A stretch of DNA of 64,000 bases from Aliiglaciecola sp. CAU 1673 (GTDB lineage Bacteria > Pseudomonadota > Gammaproteobacteria > Enterobacterales > Alteromonadaceae), in contig NZ_JARHUG010000006.1 in assembly GCF_029223185.1 (NCBI RefSeq), positions 1-64,000 of the forward strand, in the 5' to 3' direction. Positions 9,175-18,422 of this stretch are shown piece after piece. Position numbers and translations under genes: made by a program. The notes beneath the pieces are model-generated. The model was not told the origin of the DNA, ran no database searches, and saw only the letters and a program-made list of their open reading frames with translations. Every line of letters begins with the position of its first letter. The stretch's first letter is position 1.

Positions 9175-10273
9175 ATGTTTGAAATCAACCCGGTAAAAAA
9201 CGCCATCCTCGATGTCCGGGAGCGCACTGCGGCGCTTAGGGGGTATCTTTGACTTCGATACCAAGCAAGAGCGTTTGGAGGAAGTCAGCCGTGAACTGGA
9301 AAGTGCCGATGTCTGGAATACACCGGAGCGCGCACAAGCCCTAGGCAAAGAAAAGGTCGCCCTGGAAAAAGTGGTGGAAACCATTGTTGAGCTGGAAAAG
9401 GGCACTGAAGATGTCGAAGGTCTTTTGGAGTTGGCCGTTGAAGCCGAAGACGAGGAAACCTTCGAAGAAGCCAAAAGTGAGCTGGACGGACTGATTGCCA
9501 AGCTTGAAGATCTGGAGTTCCGTCGTATGTTCTCCGGCCCCAATGATAGCAACGATTGTTATCTGGATATTCAGTCCGGCTCTGGCGGTACCGAAGCCCA
9601 GGACTGGGCCAATATACTGCTGCGTATGTACCTGCGTTGGGGCGAAGACCATGGCTTTAAAACCGAATTGATCGAGGTCTCAGAAGGGGAAGTGGCCGGT
9701 ATCAAGAGTGCTACCATCCGCTTCGAGGGTGAGTATGCTTTTGGTTGGCTGCGCACCGAAACCGGCGTTCATCGTCTGGTACGTAAGTCGCCGTTCGATT
9801 CCGGCAACCGACGCCATACCTCATTTGCCTCGGCCTTCGTGTATCCGGAAATCGATGACGATATCGAAATTGAGATCAATCCGGCAGATTTACGCATCGA
9901 TACCTACCGTGCCTCAGGTGCCGGTGGTCAGCACGTTAACCGGACCGATTCAGCGGTACGTATTACTCACGTGCCCTCAGGTATTGTTGTGCAGTGCCAG
10001 AATGACCGCTCGCAGCACAAAAACAAGGATCAGGCCTTTAAACAGCTCAAAGCCAAGCTGTATGAAATGGAAATGATGAAACAAAACGAGCAGAAGCAGG
10101 CTTTAGAAGACAGCAAGTCGGATATTGGCTGGGGCAGCCAAATCCGCTCTTATGTGCTCGATGATTCCCGTATCAAGGATTTGCGTACCGGGGTCGAAAC
10201 CAGAAATACCCAGGCAGTATTGGATGGCGGTCTGGATAAGTTTATTCAAGCCAGCCTTAAATCAGGCCTCTAA
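9175..10273 (+). CDS. prfB: Peptide chain release factor 2 (RF2), with programmed +1 frameshift
   Basis: Releases peptides at UGA and UAA. ATG 9175 opens 25 codons (MFEIN...RGYL) ending in an in-frame TGA at 9250-9252; a +1 shift at CTT-T continues in the second frame from GAC 9251 to the stop at 10271-10273. The joined protein is 365 aa, the same as E. coli RF2. Visible motifs are the stop-codon recognition SPF ([11 protein letters not shown]) and the catalytic GGQ in [15 protein letters not shown]. lysS follows 13 bases later, as in E. coli. This is one functional gene, not a broken one. Confidence 0.97.
9238..9253 (+). promoter_or_regulatory. RF2 autoregulatory frameshift site
   Basis: Sequence AGGGGGTATCTTTGAC: an internal Shine-Dalgarno-like AGGGGG, a three-base spacer, then the slippery CTT and the in-frame TGA. 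Low RF2 makes ribosomes pause at UGA and slip +1, so RF2 controls its own synthesis. The arrangement is the same as in E. coli. Confidence 0.96.
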
Positions 10274-10286
10274 GCGGAACAAGCAG

Positions 10287-11828
10287 ATGACAGATATTCA
10301 GCAAGACGAAAATAAGTTGATTGCCGAGCGACGTGCCAAATTGGCGGACATTCGCCAAAAATGTAAGGCCAATGCGCATCCTAATGAGTTTCGCCGAGAG
10401 CATTACAGTGGCGATCTGCAAGCCGAATACGGTGATAAAACCAAGGAAGAGTTAGAAGCTCTGGGCAAAGAGGTCACTATTGCGGGTCGGATTCTGGCAA
10501 AGCGCGGCCCATTCTTGCTGCTTCAGGATATGAAAGGCCGTATCCAGGCATATGCAGACAAAGCCGCACAACAGGCTATCAAAGAGCGCTACGGTAGTTT
10601 AGATATCGGCGATATCATCGGCGTTAAAGGCATGTTGCATAAGTCCGGCAAAGGCGATCTATATGCGAATATGGAAACCTTCGAGCTGCTGACTAAGTCT
10701 CTGCGCCCGTTGCCTGAAAAATTCCACGGGCTGGCCGATCAGGAAACCAAATATCGTCAGCGCTATGTTGATCTGATCATGAGTGAGCAGACCCGCGAAA
10801 CCTTCCGTGTGCGTAGCCAAATTATCAGCGGCATCCGTAAGTTCCTGACCGAAAGGGAGTTTATGGAAGTGGAAACGCCGATGCTGCAGGTTATCCCCGG
10901 CGGCGCCAGTGCCAAGCCTTTTGTGACGTATCACAACGCCCTGGACTTGGATATGTACCTGCGTATCGCTCCCGAGCTGTATCTGAAGCGCCTGGTGGTG
11001 GGCGGCTTTGAGCGTGTGTTTGAGATCAACCGTAACTTCCGTAACGAAGGCTTGTCCACTCGTCATAACCCCGAATTCACCATGATCGAATTCTACCAGG
11101 CCTATGCCGACTACCATGATCTGATGGACTTGACTGAAGACATGCTGCGTACCCTGGCCAAAGATGTACTGGGTACCACTGAGGTCATCAACACCGTCCG
11201 AGACAGCGAAGGCAATGTTCTGGAAGAGAAGCGTTATGACTTTGCGCAGCCCTTCACGCGCTTAAGCATGGCGGATGCGGTGCTGAAATACTGGCCTGAA
11301 GCGGACGAGAAAGCCATTCGTGACCCGCAAAATCATCTGGACAGTCTGCGCGCCATGGCTAAGAAGCTACACATCAAAGAGCCAGCGGTGGAAGGTATAT
11401 GGGGACCAGGTAAATATCTGTGTGAGATTTTTGAGGCAACCGCCGAGCATAGGCTCGACCAGCCTACTTTTATCACCGAATATCCCTGGGAAGTGTCGCC
11501 CTTAGCCCGTCGTAATGACGACAATCCTTTTGTCACCGACCGTTTCGAGTTCTTCGTTGGCGGCCGCGAGCTGGCTAATGGCTTCTCTGAGCTCAATGAT
11601 GCCGAAGATCAGGCCGCCCGCTTCCGTAAGCAGGTGGAAGAGAAGGATGCCGGTGATGATGAAGCCATGCATTATGACGATGATTATATCCGTGCCCTGG
11701 AATATGGATTGCCGCCAACGGCCGGTGAAGGCATAGGTATCGATCGTCTGGTCATGTTGTTCACCGACAGCCCCAGTATCAAAGACGTTATCCTGTTCCC
11801 GCATATGCGTCCTCAGGCTGCCGAATAG
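10287..11828 (+). CDS. lysS: Lysyl-tRNA synthetase (class II)
   Basis: Charges tRNA-Lys. 513 aa: an N-terminal OB-fold anticodon-binding domain ([14 protein letters not shown]) and a class II catalytic core with motif 1 ([20 protein letters not shown]), motif 2 ([20 protein letters not shown]) and motif 3 ([15 protein letters not shown]). The reading frame is open far upstream, but ATG 10287, 13 bases after the prfB stop, gives the standard N-terminus [16 protein letters not shown]. It is cotranscribed with prfB and ended by a strong terminator. Confidence 0.97.
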   Translation: MTDIQQDENKLIAERRAKLADIRQKCKANAHPNEFRREHYSGDLQAEYGDKTKEELEALGKEVTIAGRILAKRGPFLLLQDMKGRIQAYADKAAQQAIKERYGSLDIGDIIGVKGMLHKSGKGDLYANMETFELLTKSLRPLPEKFHGLADQETKYRQRYVDLIMSEQTRETFRVRSQIISGIRKFLTEREFMEVETPMLQVIPGGASAKPFVTYHNALDLDMYLRIAPELYLKRLVVGGFERVFEINRNFRNEGLSTRHNPEFTMIEFYQAYADYHDLMDLTEDMLRTLAKDVLGTTEVINTVRDSEGNVLEEKRYDFAQPFTRLSMADAVLKYWPEADEKAIRDPQNHLDSLRAMAKKLHIKEPAVEGIWGPGKYLCEIFEATAEHRLDQPTFITEYPWEVSPLARRNDDNPFVTDRFEFFVGGRELANGFSELNDAEDQAARFRKQVEEKDAGDDEAMHYDDDYIRALEYGLPPTAGEGIGIDRLVMLFTDSPSIKDVILFPHMRPQAAE

Positions 11829-11851
11829 AGCGCGACAAGACCATGATTGAG

Positions 11852-11878
11852 AAAAATGCCGCTTCAGCGGCATTTTTT
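11852..11878 (+). terminator. Rho-independent terminator of prfB-lysS
   Basis: AAAAATGCCGC (11852-11862), loop TTCA, GCGGCATTTTTT (11867-11878): an 11-bp stem with a poly-T tail and matching 5' A run. Confidence 0.92.
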
Positions 11879-11944
11879 ATGTCTGCAAACTTTTATTGCT
11901 GCTTTTTTGTGCCAAGCTTTCAAAGAGTTACATTTGGAGGCGTT

Positions 11945-12697
11945 ATGAAAACCAGTATTCTCTTATCAACAGCTGCCGCCGTTTTTTCGGCAAGTTGTAT
12001 GGCCGACACCATCAGTATCCGGGCTGACGATTGGTTTCCCATCAATGGCCAGCCGGATGCCGCCAAACCCGGTTTTATGATTGAACTGGCCACCCGTATA
12101 TTCACCGAAGCAGGGCATGAAGTGGATTACAAGCTGATGCCTTGGGAGCGGGCTGTGGACTCGGTACGAAAAGGAGAATTCGATTGTGTGGTTGGTGCCT
12201 ATAAAGAGGATGCACCGGATTTTATATTTCCCAATGAAAACTGGGGCATTGACGATACTGGCTTTTTCGTCAAAGAGGGGGATAGCTGGACATATTCAGG
12301 TCCAGATTCCTTGCTGCAGCGCAAAGTGGCGGTGATCAACGGGTACGCCTATGGCGACACGCTGGACAAGCTTATTGAAGATAACCCCTCGGTTTTTCAA
12401 GGCTTAGGTGGCAGTGATGCGCTGGAGAAAAACGTTAAAAAACTGGAGGCGGGCAGAGCGGATGTCATCATAGAAAGCCCCAGTGTGATGCAGGCCAAGC
12501 TTAAAGAAATGGGGGTGTCGGGCATAGTGCTGGCAGGCACCCTGGATGAGCCTTCTGAGATTTATATTGCCTGCTCTCCGGCGAAAGACAGCTCCAAGCA
12601 GTATATGGATTTGGTTGATAAAGGAACGGCAAAACTACGGGCATCAGGAGAACTTGCCAAGATCATGGAGAGCTATGGTCTCGAAGACTGGAAATAA
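11945..12697 (+). CDS. Periplasmic solute-binding protein, family 3 type
   Basis: 250-aa exported protein of the SBP_bac_3 (amino-acid/polar solute) fold. A signal peptide of about 20 residues ends near ASCMA. Lobe 1 holds DDWFPINGQ and GFMIELATRIFTEAGHEVDY, then MPWERAVDSVRKGEFDCVVG, a pattern common to these proteins. ATG 11945 with GGAGG at 11937-11941 is clearly the start. No permease or ATPase gene is adjacent, so it may serve a transporter encoded elsewhere or act as a sensor-type binding protein. It sits between two terminators and is probably a single-gene unit. Ligand unknown. Confidence 0.85.
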   Translation: MKTSILLSTAAAVFSASCMADTISIRADDWFPINGQPDAAKPGFMIELATRIFTEAGHEVDYKLMPWERAVDSVRKGEFDCVVGAYKEDAPDFIFPNENWGIDDTGFFVKEGDSWTYSGPDSLLQRKVAVINGYAYGDTLDKLIEDNPSVFQGLGGSDALEKNVKKLEAGRADVIIESPSVMQAKLKEMGVSGIVLAGTLDEPSEIYIACSPAKDSSKQYMDLVDKGTAKLRASGELAKIMESYGLEDWK

Positions 12698-12713
12698 CTG
12701 ACAGTAATGGCAA

Positions 12714-12745
12714 AAAGAAGGCGCGGATATCTGCGCCTTCTTTGT
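12714..12745. terminator. Bidirectional terminator between the binding-protein gene and slyD
   Basis: AAAGAAGGCGC (12714-12724) and GCGCCTTCTTT (12733-12743) form a perfect 11-bp stem with an 8-base loop. T-rich sequence follows on the plus strand and a T run also follows on the minus strand, fitting the convergent genes on either side. Confidence 0.88.
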
Positions 12746-12756
12746 TTCAACAGAGA

Positions 12757-13242
12757 TTAATGATGGTGACCGCAGCCATCGCCACTGTGCACATGGCCGT
12801 GAGCCAGCTCTTCTGCCGTAGCCTCTCTTACTTCAATGATTTCCACATCAAAGTTCAGATCAACACCAGACAATGGATGGTTACCATCCACTATTACCTC
12901 GTCATCGGTCACTTCGACAATCATCACAGACTGCTCGCCATCGTCGGTGGTAGCTCGAAATTGCATGCCTGGCTCCACTTCCATGTCTTCAAATAAGGTT
13001 TTGGAAACCACCTGTACCAACTCATCCTGTCTTTCACCATAAGCATCTTTGGCCGCCACGTTCACGCTAAAGGCATCGCCAGCAGATTTGCCTAGCAATG
13101 CATCTTCCAATCCCTGAATCAGATATCTTTGGCCATGGATAAAGCTCATGGGGTCGCCATCGCGAGAACTGTCGATTTGTGCCCCTTCAGCGGTGCTGAC
13201 GGTGTAGTGCATGGTGACGACTTTGTTGGGGGATATTTTCAT
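12757..13242 (-). CDS. slyD: FKBP-type peptidyl-prolyl cis-trans isomerase SlyD
   Basis: Cytoplasmic prolyl isomerase and chaperone that also binds nickel. 161 aa: FKBP core (MKISPNKVVTMHYTVSTAEG at the start) with an inserted flap (AKDAYGERQDELVQVVSKTLF) and a short His-rich metal-binding tail (HGHVHSGDGCGHHH). The frame is open into ygfZ DNA, but the ATG at 13240-13242, preceded on the minus strand by TGGAAG, gives the standard N-terminus. It begins two bases after the ygfZ stop and is probably cotranscribed with it. Confidence 0.93.
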   Translation of the reverse strand: MKISPNKVVTMHYTVSTAEGAQIDSSRDGDPMSFIHGQRYLIQGLEDALLGKSAGDAFSVNVAAKDAYGERQDELVQVVSKTLFEDMEVEPGMQFRATTDDGEQSVMIVEVTDDEVIVDGNHPLSGVDLNFDVEIIEVREATAEELAHGHVHSGDGCGHHH

Positions 13243-13243
13243 C

Positions 13244-14203
13244 TTAGACTTCCAATTGATAAGGGAGAGGTTGCACCTCAAGCAACGTCTCAGGATAACT
13301 CTTGCTGCGAAGCTGCTCACCTGCCGGAGTGTCATTGGCCAGCACGGCGATAAGCCAGGTTTGTTCTTTCCAGGTGGCACAGCTTAACACAGTGCCGCCC
13401 GGACGCCAGTTGTCACCCGCGCGACTTTCCAGGAGTTCGCCGGGCGCAAGTTTTAACAGGGTTTCAGCACCAAGCACAAAGGCCGCACGCTTGTTGCGTC
13501 CCAGATATTTGGCTCGGGCAACCACCTCCTGACCCATGTAGCAGCCTTTCTTAAAGCTGATGGCGTCAAGCACATGCATATTCAGCATCTGCGGAATAAA
13601 TTCTGCTTGTGTGGATTCACAAATAACCGGCTCACAGGCTCGGATGTCAAGCAAGGTCCACAGGTTGGCCGAGGCAAGCAAAGGCTCAAGTTGCTGTTTT
13701 AATTCAATCGCACACTTCTCTGTAAGCAACAGCAGATAACGTGGCGATGGCGCCGGCAGATAGATGGCTACGCCCTTGTCCTGACTTACCACCGGAGTTT
13801 GCGCATCCGGCAGTTTGTCAAATTGGTCGATGATCCAAGCTTGCAGCCGTGGACCTTGGCCACCAAAAGCCTCTAAAGCGCTCTGCATGGCGATATCGAC
13901 CTTGGAAAAAACGCCATATTTTTTAAGTTCAGCTAAAGAGCGTGGCAAGGCACTTTTATCGGCTAACAGTAATAAACTCTCCTGCCAGGCAACCAAGCGG
14001 TAGACGGCCCATATTTTGCCCTTGGCATCGCAATGACAAGCCAGGGCGGTTTGCGCAGACGCTGGCTCGCTGAAGTAGCGAGTGAGGTCCTGTGTAAGTT
14101 GGCTTTGCAGGTAAGTGATCTTGTCAGTACCTGAAACAGAAACCAGGCCCAATTGCGGCAAAGGACAGACAAAATCTTGAGGTAGGGGCGGAAACTGAAG
14201 CAT
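13244..14203 (-). CDS. ygfZ: tRNA-modifying protein YgfZ (folate-binding, iron-sulfur enzyme maintenance)
   Basis: 319-aa aminomethyltransferase-like protein that uses tetrahydrofolate to help repair or assemble certain Fe-S enzymes and affects tRNA modification by MiaB. The invariant motif K-G-C-Y-x-G-Q-E is present as KKGCYMGQEVVARAKYLG. Length agrees with the family (about 326 aa in E. coli). It lies divergent from sdhE-ygfX with a 142-base gap, the same neighbourhood as in E. coli. Confidence 0.93.
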   Translation of the reverse strand: MLQFPPLPQDFVCPLPQLGLVSVSGTDKITYLQSQLTQDLTRYFSEPASAQTALACHCDAKGKIWAVYRLVAWQESLLLLADKSALPRSLAELKKYGVFSKVDIAMQSALEAFGGQGPRLQAWIIDQFDKLPDAQTPVVSQDKGVAIYLPAPSPRYLLLLTEKCAIELKQQLEPLLASANLWTLLDIRACEPVICESTQAEFIPQMLNMHVLDAISFKKGCYMGQEVVARAKYLGRNKRAAFVLGAETLLKLAPGELLESRAGDNWRPGGTVLSCATWKEQTWLIAVLANDTPAGEQLRSKSYPETLLEVQPLPYQLEV

Positions 14204-14345
14204 AGAAAAACAGAACAGCGATAAATGAATTCAATGGCCTTATTATGGGGGCATGTCAATTGGATACAAGCCAAGGTAAGTTGATACTGTTAAACTACCG
14301 GCATAAGTTTGACATCCGCTTGGATAGCGATGAAAAGGATACTAA

Positions 14346-14597
14346 ATGTTTTCAGAACAAAGAGCTAAGCGAATAGGGTGGGCATGCCGTCGCGGTATGC
14401 TGGAGTTAGATGTTTTATTTCGACCTTTCTATGAACAGCAGTTTCTGACATTGGACGATGAGGACAAAGAAACCTTTGAACGTCTCCTGACTTGTGACGA
14501 CCCCGATTTATATGCTTGGGTGATGGGACATCAGGCCTGTACAGATGCCAAGCTGGCGGCCATGGTAGACAAGATTGTCAACCGAGGCAGAGTATAG
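14346..14597 (+). CDS. sdhE: FAD assembly factor SdhE (also called CptB/YgfY)
   Basis: 83-aa helical protein that promotes covalent attachment of FAD to succinate dehydrogenase and fumarate reductase flavoproteins. The conserved RGMLELD motif is at residues about 17-23 (RRGMLELDVLFRPFYEQQF), and the acidic LTCDDPDLYAW block follows. It has also been described as the antitoxin partner of YgfX. The ygfX frame overlaps its last 23 bases. Confidence 0.94.
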   Translation: MFSEQRAKRIGWACRRGMLELDVLFRPFYEQQFLTLDDEDKETFERLLTCDDPDLYAWVMGHQACTDAKLAAMVDKIVNRGRV

Positions 14598-15018
14598 GAT
14601 CAGCACGCGCCGCTCCAGACTCAGCTTCTATGCTGTGCTGGCGGTTCATGCGTTGCTGCTGGGCGCTATATTATTGTGGCAGCCGCAGGTGTGGCATTGG
14701 CAGAGCTTTGCTCAGTGGGGGTTGGCACTTGCAGTGGTGCTTTCGGCAATAACGTCCGCATTCAGGAAAACCCGGACCCGGGTGTTTAATCTGGATGAGC
14801 AAGGCCACTGGCTATATCTTGATGAAGAAGGGCAACCTCTGCAAATTGATCCAGATTCAAGAATCAGCCCATTGATGCTGTGGATTTGTCTGAGGCCACG
14901 CTTCAGCCATCAGCCAAAACAGTGGTTCTGGCTGTTTCGCGATGCCGTATCTGAGACTGATTACAGGCGTTTATGTCGCATTATCAGGCGCATCACCGTT
15001 TCCAAGGACGTTTCATGA
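14575..15018 (+). CDS. ygfX: Inner-membrane protein YgfX (CptA-like)
   Basis: 147-aa membrane protein of the YgfX family, reported in E. coli as a toxin that interferes with MreB and FtsZ and is countered by SdhE. Two hydrophobic segments (LSFYAVLAVHALLLGAILLW and the next about 15 residues later) are followed by a cytoplasmic tail with conserved Trp and Arg (CLRPRFSHQPKQWFWLFRDA). The only reasonable start is TTG 14575, inside sdhE, so translation is likely coupled. The stop overlaps the next ATG (ATGA, 15015-15018). Confidence 0.82.
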   Translation: MSTEAEYRISTRRSRLSFYAVLAVHALLLGAILLWQPQVWHWQSFAQWGLALAVVLSAITSAFRKTRTRVFNLDEQGHWLYLDEEGQPLQIDPDSRISPLMLWICLRPRFSHQPKQWFWLFRDAVSETDYRRLCRIIRRITVSKDVS

Positions 15019-15875
15019 GCGCCAAGCTTTTTACGCCGCAATCCCTGCCTTACATACCCACTTTGCTACTAAAAGCAGCGCTTAAACGTCCCCAACATAT
15101 TGCACATCCTTGCCTGCCGGATACGGTATTACGCTGCCAGGGAATGCAGGTTGCTGGTGATCGGCAGCGCGCCTATCAAAGCTTACTTCCCTGGCCTCAG
15201 CAGGGTGCTGTGCATCCCGCTTGGATCCACTGCCTGGCAATGCCTCTGCATCTGATGTTATTGCTGGATAAAGGTTTTCCATTTCGGGTAATGGGCCTGG
15301 TGCATATGGAAAATCAGATCACGCAATACCGTGCGTTGGGTCTTGATGAGAAGCTGGATATTGTCTGTGAATTGGCGGACCTCCAACCTCACCGGTTGGG
15401 CTGGCAATTCAGTATTGTGACCAAGGTGACCTCTGCCGATGTGCTGATCTGGGAAGCGAAGAGCATTAACCTGGCTCGTCACGGCAAAGCCCCTGCAAAA
15501 ACACTATCTTCAGTACAAGATCTGCAGCAAGTTGATGAGATTTGGCATCTTGATGACGATCTTGGTCGACAGTACGCCAAGGTATCCGGTGACTATAACC
15601 CTATCCATTTGTACCCCTGGTCGGCACGCTTGTTTGGCTTTAACGCCCCCATCGCCCATGGTATGTGGAGTAAAGCTCGCTGCATCAGTGCTTTGTCTTC
15701 AGTGCTCGGCGAGCGATTTCGCATATCGGTCAGTTTTCGCAAACCCATACTCTTGCCTTGCGATATAGGATTTTATGCGCATTCAGAGCCGCAAGGGGGG
15801 CGCTTCGGTTTGCTATCAGCAGATGGTTTAAGTACGCATTTTAGCGGTGATTATGAGTGTCTGACTGGCCGCTAA
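15015..15875 (+). CDS. MaoC-like acyl dehydratase (hot-dog fold)
   Basis: 286-aa protein with a C-terminal R-specific hydratase 2 motif, GDYNPIHLYPWSARLFGF and IAHGMWSKA, carrying the catalytic Asp and His (D-x4-H). The N-terminal half is likely a second, degenerate hot-dog. Family members hydrate trans-2-enoyl-CoA or act in fatty-acid or polyketide metabolism; the substrate here is unknown. The start is ATG 15015, overlapping the ygfX stop and preceded by CAAGGACG; the frame is open 42 bases further up but into ygfX. Confidence 0.85.
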   Translation: MSAKLFTPQSLPYIPTLLLKAALKRPQHIAHPCLPDTVLRCQGMQVAGDRQRAYQSLLPWPQQGAVHPAWIHCLAMPLHLMLLLDKGFPFRVMGLVHMENQITQYRALGLDEKLDIVCELADLQPHRLGWQFSIVTKVTSADVLIWEAKSINLARHGKAPAKTLSSVQDLQQVDEIWHLDDDLGRQYAKVSGDYNPIHLYPWSARLFGFNAPIAHGMWSKARCISALSSVLGERFRISVSFRKPILLPCDIGFYAHSEPQGGRFGLLSADGLSTHFSGDYECLTGR

Positions 15876-15897
15876 ACGGCGGCCAGCGTGCCATTGC

Positions 15898-17487
15898 CTA
15901 GGGTGTCAGTATGGTGGGGGTAGGGTTGTCTACTTGCTCGGGATAGTCGAGGTTATAGTGCAGGCCACGACTTTCTTTTCTTTCCATAGCACAACGCACA
16001 ATAAGTTCGGCTACGGTTACCAGATTTCGCAGTTCCAGCAGATTATTGCTGACCCGGAAATTGGCATAGTATTCCTGAATTTCCTGTTTCAGCAGCTCGA
16101 TACGGCGCATCGCCCGTTCCAAACGTTTGTTGGTACGAACAATACCCACATAGTCCCACATAAAAAGACGCAACTCATGCCAGTTATGTTGAATAACCAC
16201 TTCTTCGTCAGAGTTACCTACCTTGCTCTCATCCCAGGGGGCAATGTTTTCTTCCCGCTCGTCCTGAGTAAGGCGCGATTGAATATGCTCAGCCGCCGCA
16301 TGGGCAAAAACAACACACTCCAGCAGCGAGTTACTGGCCATGCGGTTAGCGCCATGTAAGCCGGTGTAGGCCACTTCGCCAATGGCATAAAGGTTGTCGA
16401 GATCGGTACAGGCATTGAAGTCTGTCATTACGCCACCGCAACTATAGTGGGCCGCTGGTACCACCGGGATAGGCTCGCGGGTGATATCAATCCCTAACGA
16501 GCGGCATTTACGGTAGATAGTCGGAAAGTGCTTCACAATAAAATCAGCACTTTTGTGGCTGATATCCAGATACATACAATCGGCACCGAGGCGTTTCATC
16601 TCATAGTCGATGGCCCTGGCGACGATATCTCTGGGGGCAAGTTCTGCCCGCTCGTCAAACTTAGGCATAAAGCGGGTACCGTCGGCATGCTTTAAATAAG
16701 CGCCTTCACCGCGTAAAGCCTCAGTGATCAGGAAATTTCTTGCCTGTGGATGATACAAACAGGTGGGGTGGAACTGATTAAATTCCATATTGGCCACCCG
16801 ACAGCCCGCACGCCAGGCCATAGCAATACCGTCGCCACTGGAAACATCAGGGTTCGAGGTATACTGATAAACCTTGCTGGCACCGCCTGTGGCGAGGGCC
16901 ACAAAGCGGCTGCGAATAACCTCTACATGTTCACGGTTGCGGTTCCAGACATAGGCCCCGAGCACTTTCTTTTTGTGCTGACGGCTTTTAATCAGATCGA
17001 CCGCGTTATAACGCTCAAACAGATGAATGTTGGGATGCTGGCGTACGGCGTCGACCAGGGTAGTTTGCACTGCCGCACCGGTGGCATCGGCTGCGTGCAG
17101 GATGCGCCTGTGGCTGTGTCCGCCTTCGCGGGTCAGGTGAAAACGTGAGCCACCATGGGGATCTCTCTCCTGATCGAAAGGCACACCGAAATTGATCAAC
17201 CATTCAAGCGCCTTCTTGGCGTTGGAGGCGGTGAATTCCACAGCAGCCTTTTCACACAGACCGGCACCTGCTTCCATGGTGTCCTGCACATGGGAGTCAA
17301 TAGAGTCATCCTCGTCAAACACCGCCGCGATGCCGCCTTGGGCATACATGGTCGAGCCCTCAGCAACCGGTCCTTTACTCAACACAATAATTTGGCAATG
17401 GTTGGCCAATTTCAGAGCAAGGCTCAGGCCGGCAGCGCCACTACCGATGATCAGAAGATCGCAATGATGTTCAACTGCTTGATTCAT
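15898..17487 (-). CDS. nadB: L-aspartate oxidase
   Basis: First enzyme of de novo NAD synthesis: oxidises L-aspartate to iminoaspartate with FAD. 529 aa; FAD-binding motif [14 protein letters not shown] near the N-terminus, active-site block [21 protein letters not shown], and C-terminal FAD contact [19 protein letters not shown]. It is transcribed away from rpoE, sharing a 294-base intergenic region, an arrangement also found in E. coli. Confidence 0.96.
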   Translation of the reverse strand: MNQAVEHHCDLLIIGSGAAGLSLALKLANHCQIIVLSKGPVAEGSTMYAQGGIAAVFDEDDSIDSHVQDTMEAGAGLCEKAAVEFTASNAKKALEWLINFGVPFDQERDPHGGSRFHLTREGGHSHRRILHAADATGAAVQTTLVDAVRQHPNIHLFERYNAVDLIKSRQHKKKVLGAYVWNRNREHVEVIRSRFVALATGGASKVYQYTSNPDVSSGDGIAMAWRAGCRVANMEFNQFHPTCLYHPQARNFLITEALRGEGAYLKHADGTRFMPKFDERAELAPRDIVARAIDYEMKRLGADCMYLDISHKSADFIVKHFPTIYRKCRSLGIDITREPIPVVPAAHYSCGGVMTDFNACTDLDNLYAIGEVAYTGLHGANRMASNSLLECVVFAHAAAEHIQSRLTQDEREENIAPWDESKVGNSDEEVVIQHNWHELRLFMWDYVGIVRTNKRLERAMRRIELLKQEIQEYYANFRVSNNLLELRNLVTVAELIVRCAMERKESRGLHYNLDYPEQVDNPTPTILTP

Positions 17488-17691
17488 GAGTAAACTGTTC
17501 GGGTTCCGTTGGTCTCAGTTAGTCTTTTTTGGACACCATCAGAGCATTAGCCGAAAGAGGCCGTTTGCCAGCTGCTGCGCCAAGCGTATCAGGCTTGCGC
17601 CATGATACTATCGAATGGTCCAGGTATATACACTAACTCGCTGAGACTGGATGACGAGAAGCATATTTTTTGCGGTTAGCAACTTTTTTCC

Positions 17692-17718
17692 GAACTTTTA
17701 ATCAACTGCACAGTCTAC
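17692..17718 (+). promoter_or_regulatory. Sigma-E type promoter upstream of rpoE
   Basis: GAACTT at 17692-17697 and TCTAC at 17714-17718, separated by 16 bases, fit the sigma-E consensus (GGAACTT, 16 bases, TCTRA). It lies 64 bases before the rpoE start codon. This suggests that RpoE activates its own operon, as in E. coli. Confidence 0.72.
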
Positions 17719-17781
17719 TTAGGTGCTTGTATGAGCCTAAGCATCAAATAAAAAAGCAGTTTAAGGGAGATGTGGCTCTAG

Positions 17782-18360
17782 ATGAGCGAGCAACAGACAG
17801 ATCAGCAACTGGTAGAACGGGTGCAGCAGGGTGATAAGAACGCCTTTAATTTGTTGGTGATTAAATACCAACACAAAGTGGCTCACCTGGTATCCAGATA
17901 TGTGAAAAACACCGGCGATGTTGCAGATGTGGCCCAAGAGACCTTTATTAAGGCTTATCGGGCGCTCCCCAGTTTTAGAGGGGAGAGTGCGTTTTACACC
18001 TGGCTTTACAGGATTGCCGTTAACAGCGCCAAGAATTATTTGGTTGCTCAGGGACGCAAGCCGCCGGCCAATGATGTTGACGCCGAAGAAGCAGATTTTT
18101 ACGATGGCAGTGATGCGTTAAAGGAAAATAGTTCACCTGAACGCACACTGATGTCGGAACAAATGGAGAAATTGCTGTTCGAAGCAGTGGATGCTTTACC
18201 TGAGGAATTACGTATGGCGATTACCTTACGTGAATTGGAAGGATTAAGTTATGAAGACATCGCGACTGTCATGGATTGCCCGGTAGGCACCGTTCGTTCG
18301 CGTATCTTCAGGGCGAGGGAAGCCATTGATAAGGTGATTCAGCCTCTCTTGCAACGCTAA
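17782..18360 (+). CDS. rpoE: RNA polymerase sigma factor RpoE (sigma-E, envelope stress)
   Basis: 192-aa ECF sigma factor that directs transcription of outer-membrane protein folding and repair genes when released from RseA. Region 2 has DVAQETFIKAYRALPSFRGE and region 4 has LPEELRMAITLRELEGLSYE and CPVGTVRSRIFRAREAI. The start MSEQQTDQQLVERVQ matches the E. coli N-terminus, with GGGAGAT upstream. It is the first gene of rpoE-rseA-rseB-rseC. Confidence 0.97.
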   Translation: MSEQQTDQQLVERVQQGDKNAFNLLVIKYQHKVAHLVSRYVKNTGDVADVAQETFIKAYRALPSFRGESAFYTWLYRIAVNSAKNYLVAQGRKPPANDVDAEEADFYDGSDALKENSSPERTLMSEQMEKLLFEAVDALPEELRMAITLRELEGLSYEDIATVMDCPVGTVRSRIFRAREAIDKVIQPLLQR

Positions 18361-18422
18361 GTGGTTCGTGAACCACTGCAATGTTTCACGGGCATAGTGA
18401 TGCAGAACCAGGAAAAAACGAT

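Noticed and set aside
9212-10273. RF2 as a truncated gene or pseudogene starting in the second frame
   Set aside because: The leader, the internal Shine-Dalgarno, CTT-TGA and total length show the programmed +1 frameshift of RF2.
10125-10286. N-terminal extension of lysS inside prfB
   Set aside because: The open frame is a by-product of prfB; ATG 10287 gives the standard LysRS N-terminus.
13244-13380. Longer slyD start within ygfZ
   Set aside because: The extra 46 residues are ygfZ read in another frame; MKISPNKVV is the normal SlyD start.
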